A stretch of DNA of 64,000 nt, taken from NCBI GenBank assembly GCA_001632435.1, contig KV423953.1, positions 124,001-188,000 on the forward strand. The letters are read 5' to 3'. A program made the position numbers and the translations under genes. The stretch is from Calocera cornea HHB12733 (lineage: Eukaryota > Basidiomycota > Dacrymycetes > Dacrymycetales > Dacrymycetaceae). Positions 45,027 through 56,846 of this stretch are shown here, one piece after another. A model generated the notes under the pieces. It worked only from the letters and a program-made list of their open reading frames with translations. It was not told the DNA's origin and did not search any database. Position 1 is the first letter of the stretch, and each line of letters begins with the position of its first letter.

Positions 45027-46129
45027 TTCTAAGGTCACTTCTTCTCTCACTTGTTACAGCGTCAGCTAACGAGCGGCTAGTTTGGCGTGGTGCTGGGGTA
45101 CTAACTGTCCATAAATGTGCCATGTCTTATTATGTCTGATCTCCTATCCGGCAACTGTTCTGTATGACTTCTCCATCTCTGATCTCCCTTATCGTTCTTT
45201 TCCCGGGTCTTAGCGCCGCATGTGCGTTTCACTGACACAATCTACAACGCCACCTGCAATCTATCTGCCTTTCTCGTGCTGGCAGAATCACTTGACGAAC
45301 AACAACATGTACAATTCTAGGATACGTACGAGGCCGGTTCTTTTGACATTTGATTGATAACACATATCTACGTCTTTGGAGGGGTTGTCTGAGGATCAGA
45401 ATGACTCCAGGCTTTGAGTACGTTTTACATACCCGACACTGTCAGCTGCACATCTCTCGTGAGACATTTCCGGAAAGGGTATGACGTAGAACGTCAGTGA
45501 CGCGTAAAGCGAGCGGCAAACTCCAGGCGGTGGGTATGAAGTATTTTGCCGTCAGCTCTTGCTTCCAGGCCACGGCACGTTTCCAAGCCTGTATGTTATA
45601 CAAGCTATGTCACCCCTTTGTTCCACTATCGCAAGCGATCGGGAGTCACGAACGTTTCGGTTCCCTGAGCCCACGCTCACACCTACACATGTACGGAACT
45701 CTCAAAGAGGAAGTTGACATATATGAACCGCTTTCCGAAATTTTCAACATAAAAGAGCCCGAATAGAAGATGTGCTTGGTGTCAATACTACTGGCTTGGG
45801 CTGCCTAACTCTGATACTAAGTGATCGACGAAGCGAGCAGCGGAGGAGGTTGCAGATCGTGATGGCCGCCCACACCGGTATACTAGATACGCATCTTCTC
45901 CCGTCACATTTTCCGTGCACGATACGTGTCCCGCCTTCTCGTGTAACCGTACAGTAGAAATCAAGAACGATCCGTGGGAAACTCGTAGAACAAATAGTAA
46001 GTATCTCAGAGGCGCCATCAGGTTTTTATGACGGAAGCGGAAACAAAAGGAAGCACAGGCCGCGTGCTTAGCCATCGATGGGAGTACTTGTACTGTCGGA
46101 CGGCCAGTTTGATGTACAGTTGTTGGTTG
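45027..46129. other. intergenic, about 1.1 kb, no gene seen
   Basis: Convergent/3' region of the Rap1-like gene leading to the right arm of the inverted repeat. Nothing recognised. Confidence 0.45.
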
Positions 46130-47410
46130 CGGTTACGCTCCTGTGCCAATGTGTGATAGCAAATATCGTGAAAATCGCGCCCATCCTCACAGCGGTGTCC
46201 ATTCAATGGGAATCGGAATCCCCCCATCCCCCGCCGCCCGTCCTCCGCGAGCCCAGTCCAACACCCCCGCACCTTCGCCCACCGTCCCGTGCCCACTCCC
46301 CAGTACATGGTCGCTCTGGCCGCTTCTCGCCCCTAGAGAGCGGCACCCGGCACGCGGGGAACTGAAGTTGGAACCGGCGTGCCAAGAGCCGCTTACGTCG
46401 CCCCCTACATCTCCGCGGCATATCCCTCTCCCCTCTCCCTCTTCCGTCTTCCGTGCTCTTTCCGGCTCTGGCGGCTGAGGAATGCCCGATCATCCCACGC
46501 CCTCCGGCCGCTCGCTTGGTCTGAGCTCATTGACCTGGCCGGTTTGACAGTGACAGCTCGGCGCTCGCACCGCCTCCATACACACGCTCGGGAGGCTGCG
46601 GAAGCTTGACGCTCGGAAGCTTGGCTCGAACTTTGCGCACCTTGGCGAGCACCGCCCTGGCGATCATTAATGAGCCTGCTCGATCCTTCGAGATGTTATC
46701 AGCTCGCCCGCTCGCCCCTCAGCATCGGCGACCATTCATCGGCGTTGAGACTTGAGTAGGTGACAGCGGACCCGGTATCAGGAGCGGGGGCATGCATCAC
46801 CGCCTCTGCCTCAGCGGTGGACCGGCGGCCAATCGTTCATCATTCATCGTTCATCAGTCATTAGCAGCTGGCCACCAGTCAGTACGCCCACCACGACGCC
46901 CAGTCAGGACCACAGTACACAGCATCCAGCTTCCAGATCGGGACCGTGTCTTCTTACGACTTATAAAAGTGCAAGCAGCAGGAAGAAAATTTCGACTTCA
47001 CGTTCGGGTTGCCCGGGCTCCGCTACTGGCTCTGACTGGGTCCCCTGGGAGATACGGGGCCGGAAGTTTCCTGCCGCTGTCAATTGATGTCTTGAGACTG
47101 TAGAGCGGCAGCTGCCATGGATGGTATACGCGGCGCTTGTCGCTTTCGGGGTTCAGCCGTGCTAGGCAGTACATTGCTCAGCACAACCGACAGTCGGCGC
47201 TCCTCGGCTCCGGTCTGCAAGCCTCTGGTAGCTGCGGCACCGAGGTCGGTCGTCTGATCTTGGAACGACCATCCGCCCAGGGACCCTCCGAGTCTCTGGC
47301 CGAGCCCAGCAGACTGCACGGATATCAGTCAAACAAACCCGGCCGTCATGACAGTGAAGTCTGTAGTTCCTAAACTGGTGCTATACAGATGTACCGTACC
47401 GTAGGTTACA
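46130..47410 (+). repeat. large inverted repeat, right arm
   Basis: Partner of 34,920-36,265 in inverted orientation (shared landmarks listed there). It is slightly shorter and has fewer microsatellite expansions. Both arms lie next to NLR loci. Confidence 0.75.
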
Positions 47411-47532
47411 TAGGGTGAACCTTCATTCTACAAGTTCTGTCGCCACCAGCCTGGTGCCCCTGCCGATATTTCCGTCACCATTCATATCTGCTGACTCGCC
47501 CTAGTCATTGTTGATTCTACAGGCGGATGTTG

Positions 47533-50500
47533 TCAATGTCTTGCGGTATGGATTCTGTCCGGGGTGACGGGGAAGCAAGTCAGACGGTATGATCCGGCGC
47601 AACGGGGCAGCAAGTCAGACGGTCTGGATCCAGGCAGTCCAGATAGTGAGGTCGGTTCGTATCTTGGTGGTCTAGGACCTTGACCTGCTGGATAGCCAGG
47701 GAAGCCCATCGGCAGTGGCTTGGATGGAGCAGCGCTAGGCGGTCCAAATGGACCAGCGGCGCTAGGTGGTCCCAATGGAGGCTGGGGCCAGTGGGCCTGG
47801 GGCTGAGGCGGGGGCAGGGCCCGGGATATTCGATATGGTGAGTATTTAGGCAAGTAAAGTGGTTCACGCGGTCCAAAGTGAGAATGCCCAGATGGTGAAG
47901 CATAGCCAAACTGGCTTGCCTTGGAATGTGGTACAACCCTCCCTTTGGAGTCGAGACGTGGTTCTTGTTTCTGATCACTTCGAGTCCAGCCATCTACCTG
48001 AGATGATTGAGAGGAAACCAGAGGGGCCGGAGTTGGCTTGGAGCTACGAGGAATTTGCATTTCATGCAGCAAATGGTAGGGAGGAGGAGGGATCCTCAAA
48101 GGGAACGGCCCAGTGTACTGTGAATATGAATTCAGGAGCCGCCTCGAAGGAAAGCAGAGTTGAAAAAACAAAGACTCACCTGGGGAGGATTTTCTTGATC
48201 GAGTTCCGTGAAGGCCTTGCGCATTTCTTCCAGAACCCTTTGACTCTCAGAAACAATGCTACAGAGTTCGAGGTCGGGAAGGATGTCCATGGTGAGTTTA
48301 CTTGTGAATCTTTCACTCGCCGGGACCAAACAAGGATTTGTTCCGCCTTCCTCCAACTCCATCGGCGGACAGAGTCTGATTCGACTCTCTAGGGCCCGCG
48401 ATGCCTTGGCAGCCGCATTCTGTTGGAGTTTCATTGCGGCTTGCATGTGTTGCTTGGCTTCACCCTCTCACCCAACGCTGAGAAGCTGGCTTGCTAACAC
48501 AAATAACGAGCATGCCAGCTCCGGTTCTGCCGCCTCTTGGCCGGCTTCGACTACATGGCTCAGCATGCAAACACTTTCCGAAGCGGTGATACATGCTTCG
48601 TCCAATCGATCACAGTCCCCAAGTTTCTCCGCAACCTTGGCCAAGCTGCGTGCAGTAGGCTCGTCACAAAGCAGATCTAGTATCCGGGCTTGATTTGGAA
48701 CGTGAGTCTGGCTAGACATTAGAACATGAACCTTTTTAGAAGAGTACAACTCTAACCTTAACCCACTCACGAAGAGTGTCAAGACGCTGAGGTCTCCCTA
48801 AAGACACCATGACGTAGATCCACTGCTGCAAGCAATTCTTCCCGAAGTCGTGCAGAGCTCCTATCATTACCGGTGTCGGGTGCTCCACGGCAGCAAGATG
48901 TTGGCTCCAAAAGCAACATGCATAGAACAACTCGGCAGAAACAGATTCTTCTAAGAGGACTGGCAGAGCGTCGCCTTCATTCAAAAGCATTGACATGTTA
49001 CTGGCCGGATATTTGATTGGTGTCAACTCATGATTGAGGACGTCCAGGCAGAGTTGAGCCAGTACTGCATTGTGTACCTGCAACTGCAGGTGGAATTTCT
49101 TGGTTCCAGGCGAGAACGCAGAGCGAGTGACAAGAAACTCGCCAATCGTTGAGTGAATCACTTGAACAGGTCGCAATTCGGACTCCATTCCAACAAGAAT
49201 GGGTGCGGTGTGCTTGAGAACAGAGACAGCTGTTGGAAGGGGATCCTTGTGCAAATGCTGAATAGCCGATATTGTGAGAGGCTGTATTGCAGCCACTATG
49301 GTCCCCATGAACTGTTGATACGTAGGGAGAAAATCTTCGTCCTGCCATGGGCACATCCTGAGAACGATCTCACACAGCTCGTCCATCTTCTCCTGAACTT
49401 TGGCAGGACTTCCAACATTTAGGATCGAATCCAATACTTTGTCCTGGTGTACACTTCCTGACAGCAGCTTGACAACAATCGCAGCCCACTGGAACAGTCC
49501 CTCGGCCTTTTGAATTAGGTCTGTCGTTGCGTGTTCTCCCGGCCAGCCCGCTGGCCTTCCCGAGTGCGTGGCTATGTCCTCGAGGCATTTCCGCATGTAG
49601 AAAGACAAGTCGTCGATATTTTCACGGCTGTGGATTGATATCGAATGCTTGGAGGCGGCAGGAACATGCTTGAGTACCTTCACAATGTCGACATGAGGTC
49701 GGCACGTGATGAAGAAGCGGAACATTCCTGGCAGCCGGGGCGCTTCCTTTGTCAGGATATTGAGGCATTCTTCATCGCAGCCTTCATCGAGACCATCAAG
49801 AGTGATGACAATAGGTCGATCTTTGGGATATAAGGAGACAACGGAAGGCGCGAGAATCAAGCGGGTGAACTGTGCTGTAGGATTCGCAGATCGTAGCCAC
49901 CGGTATTTTTGAAGCAGCTCCGCCATCGCAACAGCGATCTTTGGGTCAACGGCGGCAAGATCACGGGCGATGGTGGTAATGAGGTTGGTGGATGTTCGTC
50001 GATTCGCATCTTGCCGGTCGAAGAAGAATGATGTAACCAGCTGACCTTTCTCACTCGCAGTGTTGCAAACGCTGTGAGCTATGGCAGACTTTCCGCTTCC
50101 AGCAACATCAACAAGCCAGTACATCTGCATCGGATCCGCAGGATCAAATTCGGATATCCACATATCGATGTCTTTGAGGTGCTTCTGGCGAGTGCCTGCC
50201 CAACACCCGCGGCCCGGATGGAAGGAGGCCCCCTCCACGTAGGACAAGGAGTCGATGAGCCGGGACACAGTAATACCAGATACTTGAACCATCATCAGAC
50301 TTGAGGTAGGACAGCTTGGATGGAGGAAAACGTACTGATGTCGCCACCCGTCTGACGAATTGCTTTGCGAAGAGGGCGGATCTGTTCTCGGAGGAGGAAA
50401 GAGAGATCTCGTACAAGTTCTTTCTTGTCAATACTCTAATGTCTCCTATATAAGCTCCTCAAGCTGCAAATAAGAGAGTATACCAAACGTACGGGTTTCA

Positions 50501-51130
50501 AGATGGACTTCATCTCAGCTACATCGAGCGCTGTAATGATATGCAAGCTAGACTGCCAGGTTACATCAGCTTTCGCACGGCCACTTGGAGGGACGGGATT
50601 GACGCACCTTGAAACGATCCATTGCCGCATCCAATGCTCTCATGTCCTCATCTATTGTGACTCCAGTTCCAAGCTTGTATTTCACGTATCGCTTTATTGT
50701 ACCACCCTGCTGTGCCTCTTCGATGTCTTTCATGATCTTGAACAGGTCACTGATGCAAATGAACAAACAGTCACGCTGCGTTGCAGAGAACATCACGCAC
50801 GCTTCGAGATCCTTAGCGCACTTCTGCAGCTCAACTCTGGACACTTCCGGAGACCGTGGCATCAGAACTGTAACGCAAGCAAGCTGTTTCACGATGCGTT
50901 CACCGAGCTCTCGCCACTGCTTCTGATTTGTCTTGAACTCCTGTCCAAAAAGGTAGGGAGGTCAGCCGGCTTGTCAATGCAGTGTATTGTGATCATACCT
51001 TGCATTTGTTGTAGATCTGAAGCGCCAGGCTTGTGACCGACTTTAATGGCCCAAGCGCTGTGGAGGCCGCGTCGACAGCGTCGAGAACCTCTTTCGCCAC
51101 AGCCAAGACTGTGCCGACGGCTTGAGCCAT
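47533..51130 (-). pseudogene. NACHT NLR with Pro-rich tail and one premature stop
   Basis: NLR gene on the minus strand. Exons 51130-50999, 50940-50801, 50749-50608, 50552-50493, 50435-50336, 50282-48763, 48707-48180 and 48117-47533; phases agree and would encode about 1,068 residues. The N-terminus is helical (MAQAVGTVLAVAKEVLDAVD). NACHT: WLVDVAGSGKSAIAHS, PIVITLDGLDE and FFITCRP, then FQWAAIVVKLL and FLPTYQQFMGTIVAA. After the last NACHT-associated block a helical segment (RSLAKVAEKLGDCDRLDEAC) is cut by an in-frame TGA at 48468-48470, after which the same frame continues (EGEAKQHMQAAMKLQQNAAA). The final exon is a Pro-rich tail (PPPQPQAHWPQPPLGPPSAA). If the stop is real, about 280 residues are lost; the truncated protein keeps the NACHT part. 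The 48.76/48.71 kb junction is the least certain. Confidence 0.7.
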
Positions 51131-51374
51131 TCCTCAGGAATCGGCGCCGGAGAGGGTAGCAGACGACCGTTGTCACCAGGTGTCGCACACGATAAAGGGG
51201 CTAAGGACCACCAGAGACGACGGATGCTGAAATACGGATAGTGTAGTAGGAAACGCAAGGTAGAGTAGGATGACGAGCGACCGGGTCGCGCAATATAACT
51301 GTCCAAGGCAGAGATAAAGTGGCGTGTATTGTCCGCGGCACGGGAACAGCCTGCATTGCCTGGAGGTCATAGCG

Positions 51375-51612
51375 CGGGAAAGCAATCGCAGAACATTTGG
51401 AACCGAGCAGTGCTTACTTGAAGAAAGCGAGGTAAGTTTGCGCTTCGTTGCGTGATGCCGGGATAAGGAGCGACTCCTGAGCCAGGACAGAGTCGTCGTC
51501 TCTCGCTATAGCATGCTGACCCGGGAAAGCAACATGCAGTGCATTTGGCGCCGAGCAGTGCGACTTTCGGAAGGTAGGAGAAGTTTGTGCTTCGGTTGGG
51601 CTGGCAGGAAAA
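51375..51612. repeat. diverged direct repeat, two copies about 147 bp apart
   Basis: Copies begin cgggaaagcaa, share catttgg..ccgagcagtgc, then gtttgygcttcg. Each is about 90 bp. Confidence 0.6.
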
Positions 51613-51996
51613 GGGTGCAATTCCCCAGATGAAGAGAGCAACTACATTGTGAGCAGGCAGGATCCGAGCCGCAGTAGATTCGTCCTAATCATCGCCTGTT
51701 GACATCGCTGAGTAGAATTGGACGGAATGTCGTACATCGGTGATCAATATGAGCAGTCAACAACGCTTCACAAGTCGGTGGAGCTGGGGTTGCTTTCGGC
51801 TCCGATGCTAGTGGCGATGTGGGTGCCGAGCGGCCCGCTCCGCTCGCTTAAGTATTGTGGGTGGTCCCTCATCTCATCCCGCACCTTGATGGCGTGCTTG
51901 AGACCGTTCCGCTGCTCAGACGACCGAGGCTGCTCCATCCGGCCAGCTATTTCGCCATCGGTGGTGTTATTCATGCATTATTTTGCTGGACGTCAA

Positions 51997-52003
51997 TATA
52001 TAA
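51997..52003 (+). promoter_or_regulatory. TATA-like box
   Basis: TATATAA 79 bp upstream of the dioxygenase ATG, a normal fungal spacing. Confidence 0.5.
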
Positions 52004-52081
52004 CAGCTCGATGATGGCGGGACCCACGTCACCTTGCCCTCGCCTTGACAGCACAGACGACTAGACACCGCGCAAACAACT

Positions 52082-53397
52082 ATGACACCTCCCATTGCAA
52101 CAGAGACATACACTGCGCCGACGCAGTACACGACGCTCAAGCTGCGCGCAACGGCGACCGACGTGCCAGCGGCGGTACTGGCGGCTCGGGCCACTGCAGC
52201 TCGCAACCCTGAACCGAGTCCGAGCGCGACCCAGCCTGCGCCCAGCGAGCAGGCCGACTACCCCTACGCGCGCTACCTCCCCGCCTTCCCAAAAGAGGAG
52301 CACTTCGACCCGCTCGTGCCGTTCACCCATTCCGACCCGGGTCTGCGCGCGCTCGCCGTCAGCCCAACCTCGGACGTCCCGCTCCCCTTCCTCCAGGCCG
52401 CGGACAGCGTGACGGAGATCACGCCTGAGCTCGGGACGGAGGTGCGCGGTGTGAGCCTCGCCAAGCTCACGAGCGAGGAGCGCGACCAGGTCGCCCTTCT
52501 CGCTGCTCGCCGTGGCGTGCTCGTGTTCCGCGACCAGAGCGACTTCATCAATGCTGGCAGTGACGCGTGGTTGGACTGGGGCAGGCACTTCGGGCGGTTG
52601 CACATCCACCCGACAAGCGGGCACCCGGAGGGCATCCCACAGATCCATTTGGTGTACCGGGACGGGCAGGCGACGTTCAACTATGAGAGGAGTGACAGGA
52701 CGACGAGCTTGGTGTGGCATACCGATGTGCGTTCCTTCTCTATCCCACCAATAGCGGCTGCTCACGGACGATGTAGGTGTCCTACGAGCTCCAACCACCC
52801 GGCCTCACAACTCTCTTCCTGCTCTCTTCGCCCGACTCCGGCGGAGACACCCTCTACGCATCGCAAGTTGCCTCCCTCCGCCATCTCTCCCCGACCTTCG
52901 TCTCCTTCCTCCGCACGCTCAAGGCCGTCCACTCCGGCGTCGAGCAGGCCAACTTCTCGCGTAGTGGGAAGCGTGGTGGTGTTGTGCGCCGCGAGCCGGT
53001 GGAGCATGTCCACCCGGTTGTTCGTCGACACCCTGTGACGGGAGAGGAGTCGCTCTACGTGAACAGCCAGTTCACGACGCGCATCGAGGGGTTGAAGAAG
53101 GAGGAGTCTGGTGCGCTTGTAACCTCTTCATTGCCCACACATATCCTGATCTCAACCGCAGACAACCTCCTGAACTTCCTCTTCGACCACGTTGGGAAGG
53201 GCGGCGACTTCCAAGCGCGCATCAAGTGGTCCCCGAACACCGTCGTCCTCTGGGACAACCGGATTTGCGTGCATACGCCCGTGGTCGACTTTGGCCCCAG
53301 CGGGCAGAGGCGACACGGGTGCAGGATCACGCCGCAGGCTGAGCGGCCGATCGCTGCGTGGGAGGGGCTCGAGCTGAGCAACGAGAGCTTGATCTAG
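52082..53397 (+). CDS. TauD/TfdA-family 2-oxoglutarate dioxygenase
   Basis: Predicted Fe(II)/2-oxoglutarate-dependent dioxygenase of the TauD/TfdA (alpha-ketoglutarate sulfonate/taurine dioxygenase-like) family. Exons 52082-52726, 52777-53110 and 53162-53397 (404 aa). The iron-binding HxD is in LVWHTDVSYE, split by intron 1 right after the Asp codon. The distal His is in ICVHTPVVDFG and the 2-oxoglutarate-binding Arg in RRHGCRITP. Also seen are GTEVRGVSLAKLT, GVLVFRDQ and FGRLHIHPTSGHPEG. The length and motifs fit fungal members of about 380-400 aa. Substrate unknown; sulfonates or aryloxy acids are used by characterised relatives. No targeting signal is evident. Confidence 0.9.
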
Positions 53398-54708
53398 ACG
53401 AGGATTGTTGGCATTGTAGGGTTAATTGGAAGTATATCAAAAGGAGATTGCAATATCATCGTGACTTTACCGCTCACCCACCAGGAGTGCACGTATCTAC
53501 AGTTCAGCGGGCAGGCCCGGAACGCGCAGCCCGGTCCAGAAGCAGCACCGCGCCTTCCAAATTGCGCAAGTCCGAACATACCCGAACATTCCGCTGTGCA
53601 CGCGGGTCCGCATCAAAGATGTGACAAGGAACGAACAGAAGCGCCCTAAGTCCCGGAGTCTTGCGCCGAGCTTCTGATCGGCACCCGTGCAGCTGGATGT
53701 TTAAGCCGCTCCCGCGACCCTTAGGTGTCTCACCGCCCGTCGAGTTAGACTCGCGCGACTGGGTTGTCAAGTTACGGCTGCAACGGGCGCATGTCATCCA
53801 TCACTCCAGCTCCAGCTCAGGCTCGTGCCAACCGCGAGGCGGGCGATTCGGGCGGATTTCGCTGGCGTCTGACGCCCCCGCCTTCCGCACAATTCCTCGC
53901 GCTAGCGAGGCCATTCTGGCGGAGGCAGAACGCACAGCGGATTGGGTTCTTACGGCGGCCCACTCATCGCGGCCGCGTTTGCATCCGCGGACGTTGCGAG
54001 AATTTGGCGGAAGTACCTGTCCCGGCGGCTTTGTGCAATTGCGATCGTCCGGGAGACGCGGGAATGCGAGACCATGATAACTCGTCTTGACAAAGGGAGC
54101 TGCGCGAGCGCTGACTTTTCCATCCGGGTCCCGCACGTTACGGTTCCGTGAGTTGCTTGTGGCGCTTTCGACGACGGACATGGGGAAAGAACATTGATGA
54201 CTTCTGCCTCCGCTCCTTCGGCCCGCACGTGGGGTTCTTGAAGCTTCCGGCACTCCGCGGGACCAAACGCACACAGAGGATTGAAAGTCCGCGTACACAC
54301 GCATCTCTTTCGCACCGGCCGTCCCCCACGCAGCTCTCCGTCCTTTGCACGCCAGTGCGCCCGTTCTCGCTGGTCCTTCCTCCTTTCCCTTCACTTGCGT
54401 CGTTTGACTCGTCCGCGGCGGTTGCCGAACAGCCTGTCCTATCGCTGGCTGCTCTCGGCCGATTAGCTCACCCGAGACCCCTTCCGCGATCATTGTAAGA
54501 CCGATATTCGCAGTCACACGCGGATGGAGAGCGACAGACGTCGCGAGGTATATGCGCATTCTGTCCATGACTGGTCATCAACTGATTGCATATGCAGAAG
54601 GCTCCGGAGAAGCGCCCTCCATACCCCTGGGTGGAAGACGACGGTTCACAGCATGTTTGTTCCCTTTGATACGTTGTTGTCGCTCACGTTTATCGCAGCG
54701 GCCCACGC
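53398..54708. other. intergenic, about 1.3 kb, no gene seen
   Basis: Only composition-driven open frames, including a long one on the minus strand with no motif or splice support. Confidence 0.45.
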
Positions 54709-56846
54709 ATGTGGGAAATGAGTACGATATACAAGCCCCCGTCGAGCACGCAACGAACGGGCGCGTCGAACCATGCGTCGATGAGCCCTATCAGTGCCCC
54801 GACGCGAGCGCCCGAATTCTTCCGTGACTCATACCATCGCGGCACACCCGTTTCGGCAAGATTCGTGGAGGAAGCAAATGCTATTGCCGTACAACATGCT
54901 GTCGAAGATGAAGCTCGAGCTATGAGACAGTACAACAATGCTCGCGAGCACGGCTGGGGACCCCCGCACGCATCCGGGTCTGGTTCTGGGGCAATCCCAC
55001 CTCGCGGGTTCTCACCCTCAATATCTACTCACGATCCTTCACGATCTCCGGTTGTCCACTATAGGAACCACCCGTCTCTCAGCTCGAACAGTGATCTGTC
55101 GACTCCGACTTACGGAGACTTCGCCCATGCTCTTCACCGGTCTATGACGGCTGCAGAGGCGCAGAGCAGCACGCATTTACGGAAGCCGACGCCCGAGATT
55201 ATCGACTTGACCGCCAGCCCAGCTCCGAGTCGCGGCCCAAGTCGGGCAGCTACGCCAGTTCCGGACCCTTCGACAGTCCACTCTCCGCCGCCGCGGGAAA
55301 TGATGTTCCACGTACCGTCGGCGTACGAGAGACCATTGCATTCGTACACTGCATTGTCCAAGGTTTGGACCATCGGGCCACCTCCCGGCTCTGGCCCTGG
55401 CCCGTTCCCACGGCTCACTTCCTCTATTTCGCCTATACAACGGACGATTCCCCCTCTTCCAATGCGCCGTCCCTCCAATCTACCTCCGGACCCGAAGGAG
55501 GTCATCGACCTTTCAGCCATGTCTGACCAAGAGGACGAAGAGAGGCAAGATACTCCACCCTCGTCCGTTAGGGTTAACCCGCGCACCGCAGCGCCGACCA
55601 GAACAAGCCCTGAGAACTTCTCCGCTGATGTTGACAAGCTCGTCAATGGAATCCTCCGTACGCCTGAGAGCTCGGACGACGAGAGCAGCGCGGACCAAAG
55701 GTTGCATCTCAAGGTTCTCAAAGCACCGGATGTCTTCACAGTTGGTATGTGTTGCGCTTTCAATCTCACTATAGCAGCACGACTGATCCAGTTCTAGGCG
55801 AGGCGCATTATTCTTGTTCCCGGGCTACGCTGAAGAAGGAACCAAGAGTACTTAGTAAAGGTAAGACATGGTATACTTTCAGAAGTCGACTACTTAGTCC
55901 TTTCTCAGCCGAGGAGCGAGAGGTGACGGAATGGTACAAAGGCGCATACAATCGACGTCAACAGCAGCTGGAGCAAATCGCAAAGGGTATCAAGCCTCGT
56001 GGCAGGCATGTGGATCCAGAGGCTCACCGAGATCGACCAAACCGTGGCCCGTTCCGCATCAGCGGGGCATTTGATCCACTAGCGTCGCCTATGGACTTCA
56101 ACCCTCCTCCACCGCCTGGCATGCGGTTTCCGCTGGGCACCGCTCCGATGGTTCCACCCATGATGTCCAACATTCACTTCGTACCATACATCAACAACGC
56201 GAAGCTGCCACCGCTGACCACAAAAGGCAATGGTGCCCTGGTGCCTGGAACGTGCAGAAAGTTGTTCCGACGCTATCGGCTCGAGATGTGTCACGGCTGC
56301 GACACGAAGCAGCGATGCTCCAAGAAGGATATGTGGAAGATTCCCGATCCAAATGATCCGACCAGCATGCCTCCTGAGCCCCCTGCGTCCTCGAACAATG
56401 GAAACAGTAGCCGTGCTGTGGAGAGAGGCTATCCCATGATGCCACCCCACCCTGACATGATGATGCAGGGGCCACTGCAAGGGATGCGCCGGCCACTGCA
56501 CGGGATGGGACTGCCTCCCAATCGAGGTTTACCTCCAGACATGCACCCGTCCTTCTTCCCACCACCTCCGCCGCATGGTCCCTATCCACCTGCATTTCCT
56601 CATATGCACCCCCCACCTCCGGGCTACGACGGCTACGAACCGTATCCGCCTCCGCCTGGAGCAGCTCATGGTCGCTCCATACGACCCCGTCGATCGTCCT
56701 CCATGTCTCGTGATCGGTCAAGTGGGCCATCTGGAGCACCACACGGTCCCTCACCACCGGCTGGAGCCCCAGCCATGTCCCCTCACCGCTCCGACATGCC
56801 TCACATCGCCGGCCAAAAACGACCAGCTTCGCCTCGTGGCGTTTGA
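54709..56846 (+). CDS. disordered Pro-rich protein with two SIM-like motifs
   Basis: Function unknown. Exons 54709-55744, 55798-55860 and 55909-56846 (678 aa; the second ATG at 54718 is equally plausible). Almost all is low complexity: Ser/Pro-rich first half, Pro/Met/Gly-rich C-terminus. Two SUMO-interaction-like motifs occur, PEIIDLTAS and KEVIDLSA, each in an acidic/Ser context. A compact segment near residue 480-520 (GTCRKLFRRYRLEMCHGCDTK, then QRCSKKDMW) has four Cys and could bind a metal. A helical EEREVTEWYKGAYNRRQQQL stretch starts exon 3. It is probably nuclear. I know no named family that fits. Confidence 0.65.

Larger units (their letters stand above)
51131..52081. other. upstream region between NLR3 and the dioxygenase
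   Basis: About 950 bp, divergent promoters. Holds a diverged direct repeat (51375-51470 and 51522-51612). No gene seen. Confidence 0.45.

Noticed and set aside
52061..52798. A 245-residue minus-strand frame
   Set aside because: It is the antisense of the dioxygenase exon 1; the sense strand has the catalytic motifs.
53801..54568. A 255-residue minus-strand frame
   Set aside because: Arg/Ser/Pro-rich, no recognisable motif, no introns in a genome where most genes are spliced, and a GC-rich promoter-like setting.
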